From contig JAEUIX010000086.1 in NCBI GenBank assembly GCA_016794945.1, positions 1-11,671 of the forward strand: DNA of 11,671 nucleotides, read 5' to 3'. A program made the position numbers and the translations under genes. This document shows positions 6,753-11,671 of this stretch, piece after piece. Source of the DNA: Phycisphaerae bacterium (GTDB lineage: Bacteria > Planctomycetota > Phycisphaerae > Phycisphaerales > UBA1924). The notes under the pieces are model-generated. The model made no database searches and was not told where the DNA came from. It saw only the letters and a program-made list of their open reading frames with translations. Position 1 is the stretch's first letter. Each line of letters starts with the position of its first letter.

Positions 6753-7664
6753 TCAGCCGCCGTACCCCTTGCCGAGCCCGCCCAGCCGGTCGCGCACGGC
6801 CCACAGGTCGGGGTACAGGCGGATGTTCAGCGTCGCGGCCAGGTACTTGGCGCCGCTGGAGCCGCCGGTGCCGACGCCGCCGCCGATCATGCGCTCGACC
6901 ATCTTGACGTGGTGGAAGCGCCAGATGAGCATCTTCTCCTCGAACTCGAGCAGGCGCTCGGCCATGAGGAACTGCGGGTAGTAGCGCTCGTTGACGGCGT
7001 GCTCGTCCTGCTTGCGGTAGAGCACTTCCAGCGCGTTGACGAGCCGCTCGTCGAGCTCGTGCGGGCGGGTGGTGTCGCGCGACAGCGCCTCGGCGGGGAT
7101 GCCGAAGACGTTGTGGTCCTCCCGGGCCAGGTGGCGGACGAAATGGTCGTAGGGCGTGGGGCGGTCGAGGTAGGTGGCCATCTCGCGCCGGGCGGCGTCG
7201 TCGTCGCCGACGAGCTCGAGCATGCGCGGGTTCTTGGCCCCGACGAGGAACTCGAGCTTGCGGAACTGCACGCTCTGGAAGCCGCTGGCGGTGCTGAGCG
7301 ACGAGCGGAACTTGGCGAACTCGCTGGAGAACATGGTCTCCAGCAGCGGGATCTGCTCGATGAGCAGGTGCTGGATCTTGTGGATGCGCTCCAGCAGCTG
7401 CGCCGCCCGCAGGGGCTCGTCGCGGTCGAGCAGGTCGCAGACGCGGTGCAGCTCGTGGAGCGCCTGCTTGAACCACAGCTCGTAGACCTGGTGGGCGATG
7501 ATGAAGAGCGTCTCGTCGTGGTGGGGCGGCTGGTGGCGCGTCTGCTGGAGCGACAGCAGCTCGGGCACCTTGAGGTAGCCGCCGTAGGTCAGGCGGGTCT
7601 GCCGCTCGGGGGGCATGCCCTGGGGCTGGCCCGGACCGGGCGCGCCGGGGGAGGGGTGGTTCAT
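6753..7664 (-). CDS. kynA: Tryptophan 2,3-dioxygenase
   Basis: The product has 303 residues, the usual length. This cytoplasmic haem enzyme inserts O2 into L-tryptophan to give N-formylkynurenine, the first step of the kynurenine route. Family motifs are LTYGGYLKVPELLSLQ (25-40), ETLFIIAHQVYELWFKQ (51-67), FAKFRSSLSTASGFQS (116-131), WRFHHVKMVERMIG (248-261) and GTGGSSG (265-271). By comparison with the Xanthomonas enzyme, His58 is the distal active-site histidine (His55 there), Arg120 binds the substrate carboxylate (Arg117) and His252 is the proximal haem ligand (His240). The ATG at 7664 gives a Pro/Gly-rich leader. An ATG at 7616 (residue 17) would also leave the whole domain intact. A TAGCAT hexamer ends exactly 6 bases before the first ATG and favours it. 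No other kynurenine-pathway gene is present in the window. Confidence 0.95.
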   Translation of the reverse strand: MNHPSPGAPGPGQPQGMPPERQTRLTYGGYLKVPELLSLQQTRHQPPHHDETLFIIAHQVYELWFKQALHELHRVCDLLDRDEPLRAAQLLERIHKIQHLLIEQIPLLETMFSSEFAKFRSSLSTASGFQSVQFRKLEFLVGAKNPRMLELVGDDDAARREMATYLDRPTPYDHFVRHLAREDHNVFGIPAEALSRDTTRPHELDERLVNALEVLYRKQDEHAVNERYYPQFLMAERLLEFEEKMLIWRFHHVKMVERMIGGGVGTGGSSGAKYLAATLNIRLYPDLWAVRDRLGGLGKGYGG

Positions 7665-7670
7665 GGCCGC

Positions 7671-7676
7671 ATGCTA
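7671..7676 (-). promoter_or_regulatory. Candidate -10 element of kynA (leaderless arrangement)
   Basis: TAGCAT on the minus strand fits TANNNT and is separated from the kynA ATG by exactly 6 bases, the spacing that would place transcription start on the A of the ATG. No Shine-Dalgarno or TTGACA-like -35 is visible. Confidence 0.45.
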
Positions 7677-7690
7677 TCGCCCCGGGCCGA

Positions 7691-7696
7691 TACGCT
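7691..7696 (+). promoter_or_regulatory. Candidate -10 element of psuG (leaderless arrangement)
   Basis: TACGCT fits TANNNT and is separated from the psuG ATG (7703) by exactly 6 bases. It mirrors the hexamer on the other strand, and the two are 14 bases apart within a 38-base divergent gap. Confidence 0.45.
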
Positions 7697-7702
7697 CCGG
7701 CC

Positions 7703-8608
7703 ATGAGCTTCCCCGCGCCGCCCCGTGTCGCGCTGGAGACCACGCTGCTGGTCCACGGCGTGCCCCGCCCCGACGCCCTGCCGCTGGCCGACGAACTGGC
7801 CGAGATCGTGCGCTCGGCCGGCGCCGAGCCGGCGCTGGCCGGGGTCGTCGGCGGGCGGGCAACGGTGGGCGTGAGCCGGACGCAGCTCCGGTCGCTGCTG
7901 GAGCGCCCGGCCACCGAGAAGATCAACACGCCCAGCCTCGGCCTGGCGCTGGCGGCCGGGGGCGACGGCGCCTCGACCGTCAGCGCGACGATGGAGCTGG
8001 CGGCGCTGGCGGGCGTGCGCGTCTTCGCGACCGGGGGACTGGGCGGGGTGCACCGGCCCGAGCCGCCGGGCCACGCGCTGGACGTCTCGGCGGACCTGGC
8101 GGCCTTCACGCGGTTCCCGGTGGCGGTGGTGGCCAGCGGGTGCAAGGGGCTGCTGGACGTGGTGTCGACGCGCGAGGCGCTCGAGGCGCTGGGCGTGCCC
8201 GTGGTGGGGTGGCGCACCGACCGGTTCCCGGCGTTCTACTGCCGCGACGGCGGCGCGCCGGTCGATGCGCGGTTCGACGACCTGGGGGCGATGGCGCGCT
8301 GGGCGCGGCGGGAGCTGGCCCGCACGGCGCGCGGGGTGCTGATCTGCAACCCGATCGAGCCGGAGTACGAGATCGCCCCGGAGCGGTTCGAGTCGTGGCT
8401 GGCCGCGGCGCGGGCCGAGGCGCACGGCGCGGGCGCCGCGGGGCGGGGGGTGACGCCGGCGGTGCTGGGCGCGCTGCACCGGCTCAGCGGGGGCGCGACG
8501 CTGCGGGCGAACCTGGCGCTGATCCGGGCCAACGCGCTGCTGGCGGCGCGCCTGGCGGTGGCGATGGACGATCCGCCTACGCGCCGATCGGGTGCCACAC
8601 CGTCTTGA
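7703..8608 (+). CDS. psuG: Pseudouridine-5'-phosphate glycosidase
   Basis: The product has 301 residues and belongs to the PsuG/IndA-like family. The enzyme cleaves the C-C glycosidic bond of pseudouridine-5'-phosphate, giving uracil and ribose-5-phosphate. Seen motifs are ALETTLLVHGVP (10-21), KINTPSLGL (73-81), GASTVSATMELAALAGVRVF (89-108), ATGGLGGVHR (109-118), DVSADL (127-132), ASGCKGLLD (144-152), VPVVGWRTDRFPAFYCRDGG (165-184) and NPIEPEYEI (216-224). Lys148 matches the catalytic Lys (Lys166 of the E. coli enzyme) that forms a Schiff base with the sugar, and Glu12 matches Glu31. The C-terminal helix (265-290) carries the family's L-x-AN-x-AL pattern. The last 11 residues are an extra tail that lies antisense to the end of the neighbouring gene. 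No psuK kinase or nucleoside transporter gene is in the window. The start lacks a Shine-Dalgarno but has TACGCT 6 bases upstream. Confidence 0.93.
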   Translation: MSFPAPPRVALETTLLVHGVPRPDALPLADELAEIVRSAGAEPALAGVVGGRATVGVSRTQLRSLLERPATEKINTPSLGLALAAGGDGASTVSATMELAALAGVRVFATGGLGGVHRPEPPGHALDVSADLAAFTRFPVAVVASGCKGLLDVVSTREALEALGVPVVGWRTDRFPAFYCRDGGAPVDARFDDLGAMARWARRELARTARGVLICNPIEPEYEIAPERFESWLAAARAEAHGAGAAGRGVTPAVLGALHRLSGGATLRANLALIRANALLAARLAVAMDDPPTRRSGATPS

Positions 8609-9449
8609 ACTCGACGAAGGGCTCGAGCCACCCGGGGCCGTGGCAGGACGTGGGGTCGGACCAATCCACCCCGCGGCGGAGCGAAGTGCGCTTCATGTTG
8701 TCGGCCGTGCCCAGGCGGATCTCGCGCTCCAGTCCGGGCGGGCAGTCGGCGGCGCAGACGCCGTCGACGTCGCGGTGCCTGGCCAGGTGGGGCACCAGTT
8801 CCTCGGCCGAGCCGGTGAGCAGGTTCACCACGCCGCCGGGCAGGTCGCCGGTGGCGCAGACCTCGCCGAAGACGCTGACGACCGCGGGGGACGCGGGGCT
8901 GATGACGACGGCCGCGTTGCCGGTGCAGACGACCGGCGCCAGCAGCGAGACCAGGGCCAGCAGCGCCGAGGACGGGGGGCAGACGACGCCGATGACGCCG
9001 GTGGGCTCGGGCACGGTGATGTTCCAGTACGGGGCGCTCACGCCGTTCTGGCACCCCAGCACGTGGTGGTACTTGTCGGCCCAGCCGGCGAAGGCGACGA
9101 GCCGGTCGACCGCGAGCGTGACCTGCGTCCGGGCATCGGGCCGGCCGGGGGCCGGCGGCTCGGTCTGCGCCAGGAGGCCCTCGAACTCGGCGCGCTTGCC
9201 CTCGAGCATCTCGGCCATGCGGTAGAGGATCTGCCCGCGCAGGTAGGGCGTGGCGTTGGCCCAGCCGCCCAGCGCCTTGCGGGCGGCGACGACGGCGTCG
9301 CGCAGGTCCTTGCGGCTGGCGCGGCAGGCGTGGCCGACGACGCGCCCATCGGCGCCGGCGATCACCTCGGACCGGCCCGATTCGGACCGCGGGAACGCCC
9401 CGGCGATGTAGAGCTTGAAGGTCTTGGCGACGGCAAGGCGGTCGGTCAT
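8577..9449 (-). CDS. Catalytically dead, truncated aldehyde dehydrogenase homologue (resembles the ALDH16 C-terminal domain)
   Basis: The product has 290 residues, against about 480-500 for normal ALDH. It opens with FKLYIAGAFPRSESGRS (11-27) and follows the ALDH cofactor-binding fold: SRKDLRDAVVAARKALGGWA (45-64), RGQILYRMAEML (71-82), VPEPTGVIGVV (146-156) and PGGVVNLLTGS (204-214). The key positions are lost. The IPWNFP segment with the oxyanion Asn reads VCPPSS (156-161), the cofactor-contacting Lys of LKPAE is replaced in ISPASP (183-188), and there is no ELGGK or catalytic Cys segment. It ends with EFKTVWHPIGA and TAG. The reading frame is clean, so it looks like a maintained gene rather than decay. 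The second domain of ALDH16 is a comparable truncated, non-catalytic ALDH unit, so a partner-subunit role for the full ALDH upstream is inferred. GAGG (9456-9459) lies 6 bases before the ATG. The 3' end overlaps psuG by 32 bases. Confidence 0.8.
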   Translation of the reverse strand: MTDRLAVAKTFKLYIAGAFPRSESGRSEVIAGADGRVVGHACRASRKDLRDAVVAARKALGGWANATPYLRGQILYRMAEMLEGKRAEFEGLLAQTEPPAPGRPDARTQVTLAVDRLVAFAGWADKYHHVLGCQNGVSAPYWNITVPEPTGVIGVVCPPSSALLALVSLLAPVVCTGNAAVVISPASPAVVSVFGEVCATGDLPGGVVNLLTGSAEELVPHLARHRDVDGVCAADCPPGLEREIRLGTADNMKRTSLRRGVDWSDPTSCHGPGWLEPFVEFKTVWHPIGA

Positions 9450-9588
9450 GGCGGGCCTCGAGGGCGATTCTACGCGCCAGGGGGACTTGCACCGGCGATC
9501 CGGTCAGGCGAGGATGGTGCGTGCTCCTGGCGAACGGAGATCGAGCCGAGTTCGACACGGAGCCACGCCTTATCACCTGCTTCGTGCC

Positions 9589-9825
9589 ATGAACGATCAA
9601 CCCTCACAACCCGCCCCGCCCCGCGTGCTGGACGTCGTGGCGCTGACCGCCGACCGGGTCGATGTCGGTCTGTCCCGGGGCCAGGTGGGCACGGTGGTCG
9701 AGGACTGGGGCGATGGGACGTTCGAGGTTGAATTCGTGGATCCCTCGGGCAAGACGTACGCGGTGGCGACGATCAACGCCGCGCACCTGATGGTGCTGCG
9801 CTACACGCCGCTCAAAGCCGCGTGA
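9589..9825 (+). CDS. DUF4926-like small protein
   Basis: The product has 78 residues. After a Pro/Gln-rich start (1-12) it shows LDVVALTADRVDVGLSRGQV (14-33) and GTVVEDWGDGTFEVEFVDPS (34-53). The closing strands are TYAVATINAAHLMVL (56-70). This is the DUF4926 pattern, a small beta-rich SH3-like fold whose molecular function I do not know. Homologues are often short stand-alone proteins. The frame extends upstream to 9415, but the ATG at 9589 begins just before the conserved part and avoids overlapping the neighbouring gene's start, so it is preferred. No Shine-Dalgarno is visible. It sits alone on the plus strand between two minus-strand aldehyde dehydrogenase genes, 139 bases from one start and 18 bases from the other gene's stop. 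No toxin or antitoxin partner was recognised. Confidence 0.75.
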   Translation: MNDQPSQPAPPRVLDVVALTADRVDVGLSRGQVGTVVEDWGDGTFEVEFVDPSGKTYAVATINAAHLMVLRYTPLKAA

Positions 9826-9843
9826 GCGCGCCGACGGCGGCGC

Positions 9844-11403
9844 TCACATCTCCAGGTACGCCCGCAGGCCGTGCAGGCCGCCCTCGCGGCCGAAGCCGCT
9901 TTCCTTGTAACCGCCGAAGGGGCTGGCGGCGTCGAACTTGTTGTAGGTGTTGAGCCAGACGACGCCGGCCTCCAGGCGTCGGGCCAGGTGGAGGATCTTG
10001 CTGCCCTTGTCGGTCCAGACGCCGGCGGCCAGGCCGTAGGGGGAGTTGTTGGCGCGGGTGATGGCCTCTTCGGGGGTGCGGAAGGTCATGACGGCCAGGA
10101 CGGGGCCGAAGATCTCCTCGCGGGCGATGGTGTGGCTGGGCTGCACGCCGGTGAAGAAGCAGGGCCGGCAGAACCAGCCCTTGTCCGGGAGCCGCCCCGC
10201 GCCGGCCTCGCAGAGCGTGGCGCCCTCGGCCTGGCCGGTGCGCAGGTAGGCGCGGATCTTGTCGAGCTGCTCGCGCGAGTTGATGGCGCCGACGTCGGTG
10301 TTCTTGTCGAGCGGGTCGCCGACGCGGAGGCTGGCCAGGCGGATGCGGAGCTTGCGGATCACCTCGTCGGCGACGCCCTCCTGCACGAACAGGCGGCTGC
10401 CGGCGCAGCAGACGTGCCCCTGGTTGAAGTAGATGCCCTGGACGATGCCCTCGACGGCCTGGTCGATGCTGGCGTCGTCGAAGATGATGTTGGCGCTCTT
10501 GCCGCCGAGCTCGAGGGTGAGGCGCTTGGGTCGCTCGCGCGACTCGGCGGCCAGGGCCGCGGCGATCTTCTTGCCCACCTCGGTGCTGCCGGTGAAGGCG
10601 ATCTTGTCGACGCCGGGGTGGGCGACGAGGGCGGCGCCGGTGGCGCCGGCGCCGGTGACGATGTTGACGACGCCGGGCGGGAGCTCGACCTCGGCGAGGA
10701 TCTCCGCCAGGCGCAGGGCGGTGAGGCTGGTGGTCTCGGCGGGCTTGAGCACGACGGTGTTGCCGCAGGCCAGGGCGGGGGCGAGCTTCCAGGCCGCCAT
10801 GAGCAGGGGGAAATTCCAGGGGATCACCTGGCCGCAGACGCCGACGGGCCGCGGGGAGCGTCCGGCGAAGGCGTACGCGAGCTTGTCGGCCCAGCCGGCG
10901 TGGTAGAAGAAGTGCTGGGCGGCGAGCGGGACGTCGACGTCGCGCGATTCCTTGATGGGCTTGCCGCCGTCCATGGTTTCGAGGACGGCCAGCTCGCGGG
11001 CCCGCTCCTGGATGCGTCGGGCGATGCGGTAGAGGTACTTGGCGCGCTCGACGCCCGGGAGGGCCGACCAGGCGGGGAGCGCCGTGCGCGCGGCCTCGAC
11101 GGCGGCGTCCACATCCTGGGGCGAGCCGGCGGCGATGCGGCTGAGCGTGCGCTCGGTGGCGGGGTTGACGGTGTCGAAGCGCTCGCCGGAGCGCGGCTCG
11201 ACGAACCGCCCGCCGATGAAGAGCCCGTAGCGGTCGGCGATGGAGACCTTCACGGTCTCGGGGGCCGGGGCGTAATCCCACGGGGCGGCGACCGGCGCGG
11301 AAGGGGGCGCCGATGTGTGGCCGTTGACGGCGACATCGACGCGCTTGGGATGCGCGGCGGAGGGTCGGGCGGTCTTGCGTCTGGGGGAGGCGGCCTTGCC
11401 CAT
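9844..11403 (-). CDS. NAD(P)-dependent aldehyde dehydrogenase (resembles the ALDH16 catalytic domain)
   Basis: The product has 519 residues. A disordered Ala/Pro/Lys-rich leader (1-45) precedes a complete ALDH fold that oxidises an aldehyde to its acid. Motifs in order are YGLFIGGRFVEPRSG (59-73), TVNPATE (78-84), GQVIPWNFPL (191-200, oxyanion Asn197), VLKPAETT (218-225, cofactor Lys220), IAFTGSTEVGKKI (268-280), LTLELGGKSANIIFDD (295-310, general base Glu298), FNQGHVCCAGSR (326-337, nucleophile Cys332), EEIFGPV (429-435) and FGGYKESGFGRE (496-507). All catalytic residues are present. The segment APWDYAPAPET (40-50) before the first strand recalls ALDH16 N-terminal domains, and the truncated homologue downstream supports that reading, but the substrate is unknown. 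AGGAG lies 5 bases before the ATG. A possible promoter (TTCGCC, 18-base spacer, TACGAT) lies at 11420-11449. It is convergent with the small DUF4926-like gene, with an 18-base gap. Confidence 0.95.
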   Translation of the reverse strand: MGKAASPRRKTARPSAAHPKRVDVAVNGHTSAPPSAPVAAPWDYAPAPETVKVSIADRYGLFIGGRFVEPRSGERFDTVNPATERTLSRIAAGSPQDVDAAVEAARTALPAWSALPGVERAKYLYRIARRIQERARELAVLETMDGGKPIKESRDVDVPLAAQHFFYHAGWADKLAYAFAGRSPRPVGVCGQVIPWNFPLLMAAWKLAPALACGNTVVLKPAETTSLTALRLAEILAEVELPPGVVNIVTGAGATGAALVAHPGVDKIAFTGSTEVGKKIAAALAAESRERPKRLTLELGGKSANIIFDDASIDQAVEGIVQGIYFNQGHVCCAGSRLFVQEGVADEVIRKLRIRLASLRVGDPLDKNTDVGAINSREQLDKIRAYLRTGQAEGATLCEAGAGRLPDKGWFCRPCFFTGVQPSHTIAREEIFGPVLAVMTFRTPEEAITRANNSPYGLAAGVWTDKGSKILHLARRLEAGVVWLNTYNKFDAASPFGGYKESGFGREGGLHGLRAYLEM

Positions 11404-11408
11404 CGGTA

Positions 11409-11413
11409 CTCCT
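11409..11413 (-). promoter_or_regulatory. Shine-Dalgarno of the full-length aldehyde dehydrogenase
   Basis: AGGAG on the minus strand lies 5 bases before the ATG at 11403 and supports that start. Confidence 0.75.
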
Positions 11414-11419
11414 AGGGGA

Positions 11420-11449
11420 ATCGTAACGCGGCGGAAGGGGTAAGGCGAA
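11420..11449 (-). promoter_or_regulatory. Possible sigma70-type promoter for the aldehyde dehydrogenase
   Basis: On the minus strand TTCGCC (11444-11449) is followed after 18 bases by TACGAT (11420-11425). The -10 is good and the -35 is weak. The resulting leader would be about 10 bases and would just include the Shine-Dalgarno. Confidence 0.3.
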
Positions 11450-11466
11450 GGGGCGGGGCGGGTGAA

Positions 11467-11508
11467 GTGCTGAGTTCTGAGTGCTGAGTGCTGAGTTCTG
11501 AGTGCTGA
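11467..11508. repeat. Six-unit heptamer tandem repeat (A-B-A-A-B-A)
   Basis: Six exact 7-base units lie head to tail, alternating GTGCTGA (A) and GTTCTGA (B) in the order A B A A B A. It is therefore also two copies of a 21-base A-B-A unit. It lies 64 bases upstream of the aldehyde dehydrogenase ATG, in non-coding DNA. The heptamer period means that the frames read Ser-Thr-Gln-rich low-complexity peptides, which I do not believe are made. Confidence 0.9.
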
Positions 11509-11555
11509 GGGGAAGGCACGTCGCCGGTTGCAAGACGCGAGTCGGGAGGGGAGGG

Positions 11556-11584
11556 GAAGTCGCGAGGGGAAGAGAAGTCGCGAG
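11556..11584. repeat. Short direct repeat, 11 bases, twice
   Basis: GAAGTCGCGAG occurs at 11556-11566 and 11574-11584, an 18-base period, in purine-rich DNA. Imperfect related text precedes it, so this looks like slippage-prone sequence. No function is apparent. Confidence 0.7.
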
Positions 11585-11605
11585 AGGATGCGGGTTCGGA
11601 GTGCT

Positions 11606-11671
11606 GGGGGGGAGCGGGCACTTCGGGCGGGGTGGGCGGAGTGGGCGCGGGAGGGCTGGAGGAGGGGCGGG
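11606..11671 (+). other. G-rich tract with G-quadruplex potential
   Basis: The plus strand has a run of seven G (11606-11612), then G tracts of three or more at 11625, 11629, 11634, 11643, 11649 and 11653, with loops of 1 to 6 bases, and two more at 11664 and 11669. The 268 bases from 11404 to the window end contain this tract, the two repeats above and the possible aldehyde dehydrogenase promoter. I see no believable gene there. Confidence 0.5.

Noticed and set aside
4396..6981. An 861-codon plus-strand open frame
   Set aside because: It is antisense to the polyferredoxin gene, has low-complexity Arg/Gln/His/Ala composition and no recognisable motif. The minus strand carries clear cysteine and TPR motifs.
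8577..9449. Frameshifted or decaying ALDH pseudogene
   Set aside because: The frame is uninterrupted, starts with a Shine-Dalgarno and ends cleanly. The bases beyond its stop encode psuG on the other strand with no trace of the missing ALDH catalytic half.
9415..9588. Upstream extension of the small DUF4926-like gene
   Set aside because: It would overlap the start of the divergent ALDH-like gene and add residues without any conserved pattern.
11467..11508. CRISPR array
   Set aside because: The units are 7 bases with no spacers between them and no cas genes nearby.
9812..11533. Long open frames of 514-573 codons over the full-length ALDH gene, on both strands
   Set aside because: Their composition is Arg- or Gly/Ala-rich without family motifs, while the 9844-11403 frame has all ALDH motifs. 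The extension past 11403 only reads the repeat region.
11412..11621. A 69-codon minus-strand frame over the repeats
   Set aside because: It consists of Ser/Thr/Gln/His/Pro low-complexity sequence created by the heptamer array. It has no ribosome-binding context and no homology that I recognise.

Overview
The window is very GC-rich (roughly 70% by eye) and carries genes on both strands with long antisense shadow frames. It looks like a planctomycete, most likely of the Phycisphaerae. The main clue is that two secreted dehydrogenases end in a tandem EF-hand/dockerin-like module (copies containing GPDGF-[ILV]-TG-x-DFD-x-F-I), a tail I associate with secreted proteins of that class. A kdsA gene implies a Gram-negative type envelope with Kdo. 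This placement is an inference from protein style, not from a marker gene.

Layout. Positions 2-220 (+) hold the end of rpmA (ribosomal protein bL27), followed by a clear intrinsic terminator (261-284). Five minus-strand genes converge on it. In transcription order they are tryptophan 2,3-dioxygenase (7664-6753), a membrane polyferredoxin with a TPR tail (6708-4582), two paralogous secreted PQQ-type sugar dehydrogenases (4381-2777 and 2713-1226), and kdsA (1160-312). Gaps are 44, 200, 63 and 65 bases. A plus-strand psuG (pseudouridine-5'-phosphate glycosidase, 7703-8608) diverges from the dioxygenase across only 38 bases. Its 3' end overlaps by 32 bases a minus-strand aldehyde-dehydrogenase-like gene that lacks catalytic residues (9449-8577). 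A small plus-strand DUF4926-like gene (9589-9825) separates this gene from a complete aldehyde dehydrogenase (11403-9844). The window ends in a G-rich, repeat-bearing non-coding stretch (11404-11671).

How the genes may work together. The complete and the catalytically dead aldehyde dehydrogenase look like the two halves of ALDH16, a two-domain enzyme, encoded as separate genes in the same order. With psuG next door they could belong to nucleoside or sugar-phosphate catabolism. The polyferredoxin and the two secreted dehydrogenases could form an envelope oxidation and electron-transfer unit, but only their adjacency supports this. kdsA and rpmA are housekeeping genes.

Two start signatures stand out. 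Four genes without a visible Shine-Dalgarno (psuG, the dioxygenase, the polyferredoxin, kdsA) carry a TANNNT hexamer 6-9 bases before the ATG, which suggests leaderless or near-leaderless transcripts. The two sugar dehydrogenases and the two aldehyde dehydrogenase genes have GAGG or AGGAG at normal spacing. No tRNA, rRNA, CRISPR array, transposase or phage gene was recognised.
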